A stretch of 64,000 bases of DNA from Isoetes taiwanensis (GCA_021234155.1 JAJEKV010000002.1:26342617-26406616); one strand, 5' to 3'. Shown: positions 47,301 to 59,770, counted from the stretch's first letter. Made by a program: numbers and translations. Notes: generated by a model not told the origin, from the sequence alone.

Positions 47301-49300
47301 GGAGCAAGAAACCGTTACCTGCAGTAGAACCAGAGGACAGTTAGCCTTAATCAGGGTAAAAGCCTAAGCTACTAGCAGGTAAACTACAGGTTTCTTGAGC
47401 TTATCGCCCTTCACCTTAATTGTTCTCAAAAACACAATAGCAGGCAGAACCCAGGCTGTATATGTACAGTTTATGGCACTTACATTATGAGTGTCAACAC
47501 ATTAAATAAATTATAAAGGAAACTCTTACATATCAGCAAGAGTTTGGATCTAGCTTTAAGAACCACGAACAATAAATGGTTAACAAGTAGACAACATTAG
47601 CATCCCATTAATACAAGGAACAATAAACAGTCCAATATAAGTTAAGCAATCCAATGTGTCATGCAGTAGTTAGGATCATAACAGTGCTCAAACTCCTACA
47701 GACAGCACAAACAATATACAAGATCAACTTAATGCAGCACATCATCATAACAAATTAGCAAAATGTTTGAATATACGTAAAATATCTATGTCACATCACT
47801 TCAGCAATCATGCATGCACTTATGTACAGTAATATATGCAGCACTCATGCATGTATGTATGCTGATTTATCTACACCATCAATAATTTCGAAGAAGACAA
47901 ATCAATAAATCTACAGCAGTAAATATGCTCATCAATATAGCTTGGTATTTTACATGTACAACACTATCATGAATGCTTATGTATCTACCATTTGGAGGTG
48001 CTACATTGTTATGTAGACCAAGTGACACTGCAATCATCCCAGACTAAATCATAAAGCACTGGACCATGATTAATCACATATAACCAACTTTGCTATTTCA
48101 TATAGCAAGTCTTATTTCACTATTCAACACCAGCGCATCATACCACACTATATGCAAACGTATAAGGTAGAACCACCCATACTTAACAAAAATAAGGTTA
48201 TGTAACAGCTCAGCTGGTGTAACACACAGGAGCTAGGTTTATACCACTACTCATTTTAGGGGTATAGATAAGAAAACAGTCAACAAACAATAGATATAGT
48301 GCCAGAAGTAAGGTCTATCCTCATCAGCATAGCAAGGATATTCCATACATGTACAACATGTAGAGATTTACTAATAAACAATTTATTATGCCTGGATTTT
48401 GCAACCAGTGCACAGTTTCCATACTAGTTTTTTTCAGTAGGCTCATAGTTTGCACATTCAAACCACAAGCATAGCAGATCTTCACACTATTAAGCTTATT
48501 AGGAACATAAGCAGATCTAGAGCAACATAACGACTTTATCCAGGGATATCATTCATAAATTACAAATCTACAAGAGCATAATAAATAGACAATGTTTAAA
48601 CCTGAGAGATGCCTTTTGTGCTTTTTTCAATGCCATAAGTCCTGCCAATATGTATGTTGAGGTGTTCATTTCCACCAGAATCTTGTAAGCATTGATTATC
48701 CAACGAAGTTGCCACTGCTTGTACATTTCTGCTAGCTGTTTCCATGCTAGTGTAGCCATCAGCATCAATTCTGCTTTCTTCTTGTACAAGAGTAACATCT
48801 GCAGCATTGCATTTATCCATTTTATCCACGTTCTTAGGCCCTGCAGTAGCAACTCTTCTATGATATTCAAATATCTTCTTCTTGCTGGAATTTTTTGCGG
48901 TCTCATCCGCAATTCTCTTCCTTGTGGTCATATTTAGATCACCCTTTTTCCTTCCCATTAAGACATGGCCCTATTTCTAACGATTCACTATTGGCGCAGA
49001 ATATACAAGCAAGTAAATAATCATGTATTAGGCTGCATATAGCGCATTTATATTGCCAAACTAGGGTTCTATCACCTCTCTGTATTAGGTCACGAACCAG
49101 ATTCTGTAAAAATCCAAGAAAACCTAATTTGTGCAAGCACATGGCCATACCTGATATCAATGGTTCAGGATCAATCTTGAACTTCTTGCCAGATAAGTAT
49201 TACTCCATAATCATCACTGTTCTCGGCGAATCGGTTGCCGAAATCAAGCATCCGGATCTTTTTAGGGTTTCATACAATGAACGGACATGGTAAATCAATA
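44340..49300 (-). CDS. Unrecognised multi-exon minus-strand gene
   Basis: A gene model from high to low coordinates. Exon 48958-48602 starts MGRKKGDLNMTTRKRIADE, basic then acidic, and ends ISQ before a GT donor. Exon 47318-47184 lies between an AG acceptor and a GTATAC donor. A large exon runs from 46785 (after TTGTAG) to a stop at 45174 with one frame change near 45720. The large exon contains an acidic stretch (SDADDDNN), GISKDEIKQARLAAHKLEK, and a cysteine cluster CPYFSCMCDKR with DDDICRCG that may bind metal. A separate open piece (44592-44340, NHLLTTGRLNDLRIIHLTFF) follows a possible acceptor and may be a last exon. No family was recognised. The gene lies between the two copies of block Y. 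It could be a host gene carried into the transposon nest, or a transposon protein. Confidence 0.45.
46800..48600. other. Introns and AT-rich sequence of the minus-strand gene
   Basis: Apart from the short exon candidate at 47184-47318, no coding signal was seen. The sequence is AT-rich with CATGCATG-type motifs (about 47810-47860). Confidence 0.4.
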
Positions 49301-49566
49301 TTCCAAATGTATTTTGTATTTGTGGCCAAATTAACACAATGTATTTGAACAAAAAATATAACTCATAAGTTATTTCGACCACAAATCATCACCAAACCAC
49401 TAAAGCCATAATATTTAGGCTCATATGAACATCATTATTCTTATCTATCTTCCATCCATGATATCACATGCTGCATCAACAAGCCAAGTCTCACCCTAGC
49501 ACGTAAATAGCCATACTATTCATTGTGTGTATGTAACACCACAAAATAACACTAATAAAAAAAAAA

Positions 49567-50792
49567 AACTATTACAGGACTTCCTAGAACTCTATGAGGC
49601 AAAGATGCACTAATGGTGGTCGTAGATAAATTATCTAAGATGGCACACTTCGTGCCTTGCAAAACTACGGACACAGCCTTAGACACTGTCGTTCTGTTTG
49701 TAAAGGAGATTTTTAGACTCCACGGCATGCCTCTAGAGATAATCTCAGATATGGATTCTAAGTTCATGAGTGCATTCTGGCAGGATCTATTTGCCACGAT
49801 CCAGACCAAGCTCTCGATGAGCACGGCTTACCATCCTCAGACGGATGGCCAGACGGAGCGGACGAATTGCATCATCGAAGATATGCTCAGAAGTTATGTA
49901 TGGAATAAGCAATCCAAGTGGGATGATTTCATCCACTTGGTAGAATTCGCCTACAACAGTACGAAGCAGGAGTCATCGCAGATGTCTCCCTTCATGATCA
50001 ATGACGGGTACCAGTGCCTCACCCAGGGAAAAAATTAAGCATACTATATATTTTTTTATAAAAAATGGTTTGGCTATTTTTTTAAATTTTACAATATTTT
50101 ATGATATACATTTGGCTAAAGTATTTATTGTTATTACATTTATATGTATTTGGACTTGGCGAAACTTTTAAATTATGTACTATAAACTTTTACTTAGCTA
50201 TTTTTTCTAACTGAAAAAAAAATGTAAATCAAATTTTGTAGCTTTAGATATATTGTACTGCAATTACAAATAATAATCAACAATCAAGGAACATACAATA
50301 ATATTAAAAAACTTTTAACAGAAGCTCACAACATAGCTTATAACATCCATAGTCTGAACTACATTTAATGCTACAACACCTTCTAGATATTGTGATCAAA
50401 TTGCACTTATCTATAACCCTTGAAGGAAGACTATATGCAATCAACTCGGGCATCTAGAGGGATATTGGCCATCTCTTACAATTCTTTTTTGAAGATGCAT
50501 ATGTGGTATATGTAATAGAAATTCATAATTTGAAAAACTACTACCACTGATGATGGTAGGTGGGGATGTGTAAAAGTCTATAATAAGAATTTATTTTCAT
50601 TTGGCTATTAATGATTTAATATATAAATATTGTAATATAAAGAAAGGCTAATCCCTTTTTCTTTAAGGAAAATGAGAAAAATAGTTTGGCTAATCCTAGA
50701 AAAATAATGGAGTACTTGTTTTAACTATGGCTATTTTTTCTTTTTTTTTTTAAAGAAACCCCCCTTCATAAAATTCGCCGCAAAAATTGTTT
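49567..50792. repeat. Duplicated block Y, copy 2
   Basis: Begins after 13 A bases with CTATTACAGGACTTCC and is collinear with 43117-44335. It then runs into the right end of the TIR element and the rest of the integrase. Confidence 0.88.
49613..50030 (+). pseudogene. Integrase core of the second chromovirus, copy 2
   Basis: The same frame as 43143-43586, with the second catalytic-Asp block altered (SDMDSKF instead of SDRDSKF) and TNCIIEDM instead of TNRIIEDM. This copy is the one contiguous, across a TIR element, with the integrase C-terminus at 50850. Confidence 0.88.
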
Positions 50793-50843
50793 AGACCCCC
50801 TAAAAAATCGCCATTTGGCTATTAATAGCCACTAATTTTTTCC
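50027..50843. mobile_element. Short TIR element in the integrase (GGAAAAAATTA ends)
   Basis: It starts GGAAAAAATTA and ends TAATTTTTTCC, 817 bases, without a transposase. The flanks TGCCTCACCC and TGCTCACCCT suggest an imperfect target duplication of about 9 bases. Internal repeats of GGCTATT(T) near both ends resemble subterminal motifs. Its left part also occurs at 43575-44335 as part of block Y. Confidence 0.65.
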
Positions 50844-50849
50844 ATGCTC

Positions 50850-51481
50850 ACCCTGGATACTTGGCACAATCCTGTGTCAAAGGTCGAAGTATCCCAGCAA
50901 ATGCTAGGAGATATGCAGCAGCTGGTTGAGGAAGTAAGGGGGTACCTATTAGCAGCAAGAAGTCGGCAGAAGAGTGTAGCGGACAGGCACAGGACCGTAA
51001 GGGAGTTCATGGTAGGCGACAAAGTGTGGTTGAAGATCAAGGTGAAGCAAGCTAAGCTTCGCATAGGGAATTGCAAGAAGCTTGCCCCTTAGGTGGGCCG
51101 GTCCGTTCAAGATCTTGGAGAGAGTGGGCTCTCAGGTCTACAAGTTGGATCTCCCGGCGCACCTCAAAGTTCACAAGGTCTTCCATGTGAGTTTATTGAA
51201 AAGGCACGATCCTAACCCTGATGAGGTTTTGGATACTCCAACTTTGTTGGAAATGACGGAGGAGCAAGTTGAAATTGTGCCTGGATTGCTTCTTGATAAG
51301 TCATTCAAGAAGTAGGAGGTTCCAGTTCCTCCAATATTTGGTCAAGTGGAAACACTTGCCCGTGGAAGACGCGACATGGGTATTGAAGCAGGATTTGGAG
51401 AAGCAATACCCAGAATTCATGAAGGAGTTTGACGGACGAGTCGTCTCCGACTTGGTCGACGCCGACTTGCCAGGAGTTTAG
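50850..51481 (+). pseudogene. Integrase C-terminus and chromodomain of the second chromovirus
   Basis: LDTWHNPVSKVEVSQQ, then VADRHRTVREFMVGDKVWL, then after a frame change LDLPAHLKVHKVFHVSLLKR, and after another the chromodomain FLQYLVKWKHLPVEDATWVL (about 51320-51385) followed by LEKQYPEFMKEF. The chromodomain class reads methylated H3 tails and guides integration. It ends at a stop at 51479-51481. Confidence 0.87.
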
Positions 51482-52300
51482 CTTAGTATGTTTCTTAGTT
51501 AGCCTTAGCTCTGGCATATGTATTCTAGCTAGTAGAGTGTATGTGCCAGAATCTTGGAACGTGTAGGCAATGATGGGATACGCCTTTAGGGCATTCTCTA
51601 GGCCAACACGCACCAAGAGGTGCGCATGACCAGTAGGGTCATGCGAGAGAGGAAGTGAGGCATGGTGGGCGATGATGGGACATCTGTCGGATGCTCTCTA
51701 TGCCACGATGCGGGGTCGCGCACCTGATTATAGGGGGTCATGGTGAAGGTTAAAGTGATCATGCGCGATGATGGGATCGTGAGACGTTCCCTAGCTTGAA
51801 ACCCTCGGGGCATGATGCACTGGGGAGTACTCGACAACGACAACGGGTAATCGAGTACAAGGTAGCACTTGATCATGGGCGATGATAGGAGCATCTTAAA
51901 TGTTCCTTAAGCTCAAATCCTTAGGGGCCATGATTGGGTGCAAGGTAGTAGGGTAACCTTGAGCTAATAGTTCGGCTCAAGGAGGTAGGTAAGGGGGGTG
52001 GTCCCCTAAAACCACAATTTATTAACTAAACTAACGTAATGTGCTACTCGTGCAGGACGAGCATAGCACCGACGGGAGCGCATTACGTGGAGGGGGGAAG
52101 CCATAATTTAGACTTAAATTATGAACTCTAATGATTATGTGATAATGTTTTGACTTACTATAGCATTACTGTTGTCAAGGCTATACAATTTTGTATAGGT
52201 ATAAATATAGCATATACTATATGTTAATTGAATAATAGAAGTTGCATGTGTAGTTACCTTAGCGTAATGCTGAGGACAGCATTATCCTAAGGGGGGAGAA
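51482..52300 (+). other. 3' internal region and purine tract of the second chromovirus
   Basis: Non-coding. It contains repeated units of the type GGGCGATGATGGGA (51664, 51757, 51868), and the purine tract GGGGGGAGAA is at 52291-52300. Confidence 0.6.
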
Positions 52301-52640
52301 TGTGACGTTCCAGGGGAATATACGCCATAAATACGTATATTCCTGGACCCATCACTATACAAGTCTACTCTTGTAGCCTTGTATACCTTAGGATGTGGCA
52401 ATGGGTGCACATCTAAGTTAAATGCTTAACTTAGATAACCTTAGGATAAGGCCCATTTCCACGTGTTATCCCATTGGGCAACAGCCACACGGCCCCACCC
52501 CATTGGTGCCACGTGGCATCCCATGTGGACCCTAACTTATATTAGCCTAAACCCTAACCCTAGACCTTTTTCCTCACCCTAGCACCCTGAGACTCATCTA
52601 CGCACTCGAAACTCCGTTTCGAGCACCGTTTGATGTGGCA
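52301..52640 (+). repeat. Truncated 3' LTR of the second chromovirus
   Basis: It begins TGTGACGTTCCAGGGGAATA immediately after the purine tract. It contains telobox-like AAACCCTAACCC (52552-52563) and stops where copia-related sequence starts, near 52640. No end CACA or target duplication is available. Confidence 0.7.
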
Positions 52641-52806
52641 TAGTCTAATACAGCAGCCCCCGGAGTGTGGATTCGATCTTGGAGCAAGTGCAGCTTCGAC
52701 CAATTCGAAGACCATGGAGACACCAGGATTGGGAGGGAGTGCTTCTGGAGCAGGTATGTAGAGTAGTGCTCTTGGTAGTCCATCTGGAAGTTAGCACTCC
52801 CGAAGC

Positions 52807-53400
52807 TTGGTAGGGGCGTTGATATATCTCACAGTCACTAGATCTGATATCTCTTTTGTTGTGGGAGTGCTGAGCAGATTCATGAGCAATCCCAGGCAAT
52901 CGCACTGGAAGGATGCTAAAAGACTGCTGGCGTATCTGAAGGGGACTTCACAGGAAGGTCTCTTTTACCAGAGGTCCTCTGATTTCCAGCTGAAAGTCTT
53001 TGTTGATGCAGATCATGCTAACTATCATGATAGCACGAGGTCCCAACAGGTATGGCCACGTTCATAGGGCCTAACGTGCTGACATGGTTGTCCAAAAGAC
53101 AGTCTACAGTGTCAATCAGCACCATGGAGATAGAATTCAAAGCACTCAGTGTTGGGATGCAGAAATTGTTGTGGCTTAAACATTTGTGGACAGATCTACA
53201 GGTACCTCCATCCTCGGTTGTTATATTGTGTGACAACACAAGTACCATCCATCTTGCCAAGGATGCTAAGAACCACCCAAAGACAAAACACCTTTACACC
53301 CACTTGTGTTTTGTCCTTGAGCAGATCCGAATGGGATCTTCTCAACTTGTTCATTGCTCCTCACAGGATCAGTTTGCTGATGGCTTTTCAAACCATTAGT
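52807..53400 (+). pseudogene. Ty1/copia RT tail and RNase H (plus strand)
   Basis: GALIYLTVTRSDISFVVGVL, then LSRFMSNPRQSHWKDAKRLL, FVDADHANYHDS, and in a second frame (53052 on) STMEIEFKALSVGMQ, CDNTSTIHLAKDA and HPKTKHLYTHLCFVLE. These are the C-terminal copia pol blocks in order, with one frame break near 53045. Integrase and most of RT are missing. Confidence 0.85.
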
Positions 53401-53524
53401 TGGATCTAAGTTCGTCAATGTGAAGGAGACCTTGGGCATGAAGAAATTGCAGCTGAAGGGAGAGAAGGATTACCTTAGTTTCAGCTGATTTTCTTCTGCT
53501 TAGTCAGCAACATTTAGAGGAGAG

Positions 53525-53862
53525 TGTTGGAATATAAGCATAGTGTGCTGAAACAGCAGTGGTTTAGCACTTAGCACACAGGTGCTGAGAAGGTGCTGAA
53601 ATGTACAGAAGGCAGCACTTTGTCAGCACTGAGCACCGACCCTAAATCAGTGCCGTAATTAGTGGATGGTGGTTAAACAGTAGACTACTATTCTTAGTCT
53701 CACCGATTGTATATATATTCATTGTACGTTATGTACTATGCAATGCTCAAAAGTAGAGATTGTATTTCCTATTGCTTTTATCGATAGAGTTATTCTTGTT
53801 CTTCTATTCTATCTTTTGAGTCGATCTTACGGGGTTTGTGCTGGTTTTGCACTAGTTCTATC
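53525..53862 (+). repeat. Probable 3' LTR of the plus-strand copia element
   Basis: The purine run AGAGGAGAG (53516-53524) is followed by TGTTGGAATATAAGCATAG. The stretch has a TATA box (TATATATATTC, about 53708) and plausibly ends TCTATCA at about 53862, where another copia element begins in the opposite orientation. The end is not verified by a second LTR. Confidence 0.55.
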
Positions 53863-55601
53863 AGGCATAATGCTGGTTAAAAAGATCTTTGCACAGAGGT
53901 TTAGTGAGGATATTACCAGGCATCTCTGTGGTTGGGAGATATTCCATGATAAGAGTGCCATCCTGGACCCGTTTAGACTGCTTGTGCAAAATGGGATTAT
54001 CTGTCATTGCAATGATGTGGCGATTATCATTGTACAAGATTGTGGGCTCTTGCTGAGGATATCCAAGTTCGAGAAAGAATTGATGAAGCGATGCGATCTC
54101 CTTGCCTGCAGCCGAGGTGGCCATATACTCTGCTTCACAAGATTATAGCGCTACAGAAGTTTGTTTAAAGCATGATGGAGAAACCCGTGGTAGATTTGCT
54201 TGGAATTGGGATCACCTGCCCAATCTGAATCAATAAAGCCCGTTAAGATGAGATTTGGAAATGTGGAATCAGGGGCAAATTTGAGACCCATGTTGACTGT
54301 AGCTGTAAGATAACGCAATATTCGCTTCGTGGCTTTCCAATGTTCATGACCGGGATTGGCCATGAATTTGCTGACTGCACCAACTGCTGCAGCAATATCT
54401 GGTCTGCTACTAACCATTAAGTCCATGAGGCACCCAACTGCGCTTTGGTATGGAATAGGGGCCATCAAAGCTTGTTCACGAGCGGTGGCTGGGGCCATAG
54501 ATTGGCTGAGCTTGAGGTTCTTAGCAGAAGGAGTCGATTTAGAAGATGCATGAAGAAGATTGAAGCGACGACAAATATTGAGAATGGCTTTCTTTTGATG
54601 AAGAATGATGGATCGATTGGGTCTGTCATGGATGATTTGGAGGCCTAGGCAAGTCTGGATATCTCCTAAGTCGGTCATATGGAATTGAGAAAAAGTTATT
54701 GTTTGAACTGGTTCAGGCAGGGCACTTGATTACTGACAAGGATCAGATCATCTACGTAGACAATCACAATAAGACTATAAGAAGAGGTATGTTGGACGTA
54801 AACATTCCACTCGGTAACACAACCATGAAAGCCATGAGTCTGGAGGAATAAGTTAATTGTGTGGGCTCTAGGTCTCTGCTTTAAACTGTACAATGTGCGT
54901 TGAAGCTTACAAACAAGATGGGCTTTTCCAGGGGCAACAAAGCCTTTAGGTTGTGACATGTAGATTTCTTCATGAAGATAGCCATTGGGAAAGGCCACTT
55001 TAAGATCCATTTGCTGAATTTCGAAATCTTGTTGGGCTGCTAGAGCAAGGATGAGCCTGATAGAGGTGAGTTTAGCAACAGGAGAAAAGGTCTCATCATA
55101 GTCAATGCCAGGCTACTGGGTATAGCCTTTAGCCACAAGTCTTGCTCTAAAGCGGGCATTAGAATTGGCTTCATGGGTTTTGAGTTTGAAGACCCAACGA
55201 CAACCTACTAGTTTTCTGCTTTGTGGAAGTTCAATGAGATCCCAAGCGTGAGTAGCTTCCATTGAGGCCATCTCTTTATGCATAGCTTGGAGCCACTCTT
55301 GAGCGTAAGGACAAGAAAGAGCAGATTGGACGGTCAAGGGCTCAATCAGTTCAGACGAGAAATAAGCATGGTCGCAGACTTCTTCAAGATCAATCAGAGA
55401 AAAGAGTTTGCTCCACTTATTAGACTTTGCCGACAACAAGAAAGGTTGGAGATGAATTCCATGTAACCGAATACCAAAAACATCTTGGGCATCTACATAG
55501 TTTGAGGTTCCATTTCTTACTTTCAAAGTATTAGATCTAGGCAAATTGTCTTCTTTCCATGCAAGGAAGGCCAGTTCCTTTACTTTCTTTCTATATATCA
55601 T
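53861..55601 (-). pseudogene. Ty1/copia pol fragment (minus strand)
   Basis: Read from 55601 down: QEWLQAMHKEMASMEATHAW, LVGCRWVFKLKTHEANSNAR, FRARLVAKGYTQ, then MDLKVAFPNGYLHEEIYMSQ (first catalytic Asp), YSLKQRPR and VIVYVDDLILV (YVDD) at 54740-55010. Next come the DLGDIQTCLGLQI block and DSDWAGDPNSK (54155-54678), and the RNase H end ATSAAGKEIASLHQFFLELG and ILYNDNRHIIAM. Short frame breaks separate the pieces. Integrase and gag are absent. Confidence 0.88.
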
Positions 55602-55609
55602 CCACTAGA

Positions 55610-58600
55610 TGAGAAAAATCTATGATTAAGAGACTTGCTTTCCTTCTGTTTCACAATCTTCAATCCCCAAACCCAACAGTCCTTCATCACATGTTTGTCA
55701 CAAGAAGCCTTTGATCCAACAAGAACATTTCCGTTATTACTTGCATTTAGAGCTCCTATGTACAAAGAAATTAGCACGTGCTAAGCCAGTAGAAAAGTAA
55801 ATGGAGGCCACTGCTATTATTAAGACTCATTCAAACTCTCAAGAAATAAATCTTCATAGGGTCAAAGAAAGAGATTGCAATAGGCAAAATAGATGAGTTG
55901 CCCTGCTCTAAACAGGATAATAAAAAATATGCTTCTGAACCTTTTTTTTTTTCAATGCTTCCTGAAGAATGAAGAAAGATTCATCAATAAAGGCTTTTCA
56001 TGAACTTTCTGCACTACTTTCTGCTTAAAGCATTACATAGCTTCTTTTGACTTGATAAAGTCAAGTACTCTGTTGTCTTCTTGCGGCTTTGCCATCTGCA
56101 TGAATAATGTCAAAATCTTAAAACATGTTCTTCAAATATTAGAAATTGACAGACATTTATTGGAGACACTGTTGTTTTGCAACAACCTGTTTATCATTTT
56201 TTTGCAGAATGTGTAACAGGACATACATTTCATACGATCATGTAGGATGTCTGCACAGAATGCATTGAACCCAATAACGAATTAAAAAAGCAACAAAGTA
56301 GCAGCAAATACATGTGGATAAGGAAATGAACCACTACATTCCTCATATAGATATCTTGAAGCACATTTTTATTGAAGAAGTAAAATACATGTTGACATAA
56401 ATAGAAAATATGTCCAGGCCCATTAACGCTTGTGGAATAGCTAGATTCCACCTTAAACTCTGCATGCGCTTTCTATGCAAATGTATGAGCAGGATACCGT
56501 CTCCTGGATGTCATGTCTAAAACAATTCTACTTGGAGTATGTGGCTCTGCTTTTAAAGAAGGCCAATTTGCTGGATAAGTAATGTCTTTCTTCATTCTGT
56601 ATCATCCACAAAATTTAAAGTCTTTTGAAGTTTGGTGCAGTATATCAGGACATTATGCATCTAATATTGTGTTTAAACACTCTATAAACACAAGGTTGTT
56701 AACCTTGTTTTGTTAAACTGACAACTATGCAAGGAACACACGTAATATGCTAAAGAGAGCTGAATTGAAATCAAATTTGTTGAAGAGAATTGGTACCCTT
56801 TTAGGCAGTTGTTGGCAAATGGGTCTGGATAAGGAAGCAAAATGGCCTGTAAAACAAGCAGGAAGATTGGTTCAAAATACTAGTATTGAGCTGTACACGA
56901 ATATGCTGTAACTCAAGAGTCTTTTCTCTAATATAAGCACTCGAAGTATTCTGTCAATGCAGCTTTGGGAAGAGCAAGAAATGCACGGCTTTGATATAAC
57001 GTACTTGGATGCATATAACAATCTGTAGACCAGCATTTTCTAGAGTATCCTAGGAATTTGCACATCTATATGACACGAAAACATTGATGAGTCGATCAGA
57101 TAGTTGCTAACCAGACCGTAAGAAGGAAGCTGGTGGATAACACATTAAGGATTTGTCAATCTCTAGTCTTGGGCTCTTTTTCCACTCTGAAGATGATCTT
57201 ACACGCAAATACAGTCCTGCTACTTTTACTCTGGCACAAAAAAAGACTGTGGCTTTGCCTCTACTGCTGATTTCCTTAGTGCATCATAGCGGACTAGAAG
57301 ATTGGTGCGTTTTTCAGGAAGGAAAGAACGGAACGTGGGAGGACAAAAACAATGGTACGGAGACAATTTTTCACAGATTTTCTAATTAAGCTGGCTATAG
57401 GATTGGAAAATTAGAAATCTAACGACTAAAAATATGCCACGTCATTGTAAAATGATGTGGCAAACACGTGGATAGGCTAGAATCCCAAGATCCATTGTTG
57501 TTGTTGTGTGTGTGGGGGGAGGTGGGGGCAGGCCTGTTAAATAAAATATGTGAAAAACTATTTAGTGCAATAGTTGTGTATTGTGACACCATTTTAGGAT
57601 TAAATTAGAACATGTCTAGACTATGTTCCTTGTCTAGGAACCACGTATATGCAAGTAAGAATTTGTACCTAATGTTTGCTTTGTTTCTCTATGTTGTAAC
57701 ATCATCCAATTTTATGATCATAGCTAGCATGCGTCCACCAAAGTTAGCACAAGCATCAAGAAGGAAAGCAATTTGAGAAACAACTTCTATGCTCCTTAAG
57801 CAGCAACACACTTATAAGCGACTGCATCAAGAAGGAAAGCAATTTGAGAAACAACTTCTATGCTCAGCAATACACTTATAAGTGACTGCAATGTAGGAAT
57901 TGTTCTTCCTTTCTAATTTCTATCACCTTCCATCTTCCCCCCTGCCACCACCTGCCCTAGTGCTAGTTTTTTTTTTGAAAAGTCAGTGCTTTCCTGGCAA
58001 ATTTTCTTACAATTCTCTCTGACTCAAAGTTAATATATCAGGGATTTTCTTGAATGTGCTTAAAAGGTCTGTCTAATTTTTTATATCTGCTTAAATGGTT
58101 TATCTGCCAATCCATCTCACCATTAGGAAAATGCATATTACCCTAACTATGACATTCTAGGTGTTGTCATAGCTCACTTAATACCTTTTTAAGGTCCCAC
58201 TCAATGCTACTATAATTGCCTGAGAAGGTTTGCTGTAGATGTTTATAAGATTTTGGCCAAAGGTTGGGTGATTATCTTTTTTTTTTTTTTTTTTAGTGGC
58301 TTTTATTTCAATGGTTCTTGTTCTTCATATTTTTCTTTTTTTGTTAGTTTCGTTTCTACGTTTTCGCGGGACAGGGGCCGGATTCATGCACGCGGGCCCC
58401 CGTTCTAATCTGTAGTTCATGGCCTGCGGATGTGGTCTGCCCTCGGGATTGATCTGTTGGACATGGTAAATTTTGGAAAGCGCTTGTTTCCTTTTTATGA
58501 GGGCCGATTCATGCATCTGCCTTGTTTTCGGGCCGCGACAACCCAAGCTTCAGTTCCCTCGAAGTTCGATCATATCCGAGAGCGATCCAAAGATTTTTAT

Positions 58601-59370
58601 CAACACCTTGTCTTCCTCGCTGATCGAAGTCTCATAGTTCTTCTACATCCGCTGGCTATCTCTCGCCTCGAGCTTGCCTCTTTAGCAAAATGATGCCGCT
58701 TTTTTCTTTTTGCCTCTCGCAAGCGGCCGATGCTTGCTTGTTAAATTTGGGTGTCTGTGTCACTCGACCGAGCTAGTGGTTCAGGCTTGAACGAAGCACT
58801 GATATGTGCATGTATTTGCACATTTTGGTGTATTCGATGTTTATACGTGATAATTCAATGGTTTAACAATGGTTCAAACTGAAAAAAAAAATACAAAAGG
58901 TTACACTTAGCGATAAGGTATTTGCCTGAAAAGGAGACTTAGTGACACTTTTCGATAAAACATACACTAAATAAACTACGGTGACATGCAAATTTTCAAA
59001 CAGAGACGAAAAAATTAAATTCAACTTTCAACATAGAGTATTCAATTCAAGCTATAGGCAATTTCATGGTCTTCTTCCTTAAAATTTAATTCAATACTTT
59101 AAAAAGTTTTGAATATGCAATTTCGTAGTCTCCTTCGTATTCGAACCAGTTTTTAGCACGTTTGCACAAACGCAAGTGAACACTTTGAAGCAATTCTAGA
59201 GTGTCCACGTTGCTGCCAACTAGGATTTTTGTCCACGTCGATACACTTAGAAGCGTTGGATTTCATCTACGGCTGTGGAAATTCATGAAAATTCCACATG
59301 TTCACGGTAGTTAGGAGCGCTTGATTCTCCGATCCTTGTTTCTTGTTTCTGTTCAGCATAAAAAAATTTC
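55610..59370. other. AT-rich stretch without a supported gene
   Basis: No protein family seen. It may hold promoter and introns of the RBOH locus downstream, but no RBOH N-terminal (EF-hand) exon was recognised. A GC-richer patch with an open frame lies at 58330-58700, unassigned. A tandem duplication of about 70 bases is at 57752-57896. Confidence 0.45.
57752..57896. repeat. Tandem duplication of about 70 bases
   Basis: GCATCAAGAAGGAAAGCAAT and the following sequence occur twice in a row, with a few indels between copies. Confidence 0.8.
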
Positions 59371-59375
59371 TCCGT

Positions 59376-59597
59376 GAGTCCAGGAGCTAGAGAAGCAAGT
59401 ATCCTATCGATTAATTTATATATAGATTTCACATTCCTATATATTTCTATATATTTGTACACCGCACAGAATTGTAACCTAACTCTGAGTGCAGGAGCTA
59501 GAGAAGCAAGTATCCTATCGATTAATTTATATATAGATTTCACATTCCTATATATTTCTATATATTTGTACACCGCACAGAATTGTAACCTAACTCT
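59376..59597. repeat. Exact 111-base tandem duplication
   Basis: Two adjacent copies with a 111-base offset run from about GAGTCCAGGAGCTAGAGAAG to CCTAACTCT, with almost no differences. The offset is a multiple of three, so both strands stay open through it. Confidence 0.85.
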
Positions 59598-59770
59598 GGT
59601 TATGGCTATGAGCTGGGCGATTTGCAGGCTTTCTGGCGAGCTTGTTTTTTTACGTCTTATGGGACCCAACAAAAGAGAGTGCACAAGGCATGCGACTTTT
59701 CAAGAATTATCAGTGCATCATATGATAGATTCAAATTGATTGGACGAGGCTGGCATTACAGGTAGCCCAG

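Larger units (their letters stand above)
33840..52640 (+). mobile_element. Second chromovirus, 5'-truncated and split by nested insertions
   Basis: It is the same family as the 16.6-kb element by gag and pol sequence. Its parts, in order, are gag (33890-35284), RNase H (37165-37722), integrase zinc domain (37738-38057), integrase core (43127-43578, repeated at 49577-50030), integrase C-terminus and chromodomain (50850-51481), purine tract GGGGGGAGAA and the start of a 3' LTR (52301, TGTGACGTTCC). Protease and RT are missing. No 5' LTR or H3-like gene is present in this copy as far as it reaches. The LTR is cut off near 52640 by copia sequence. Confidence 0.85.
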
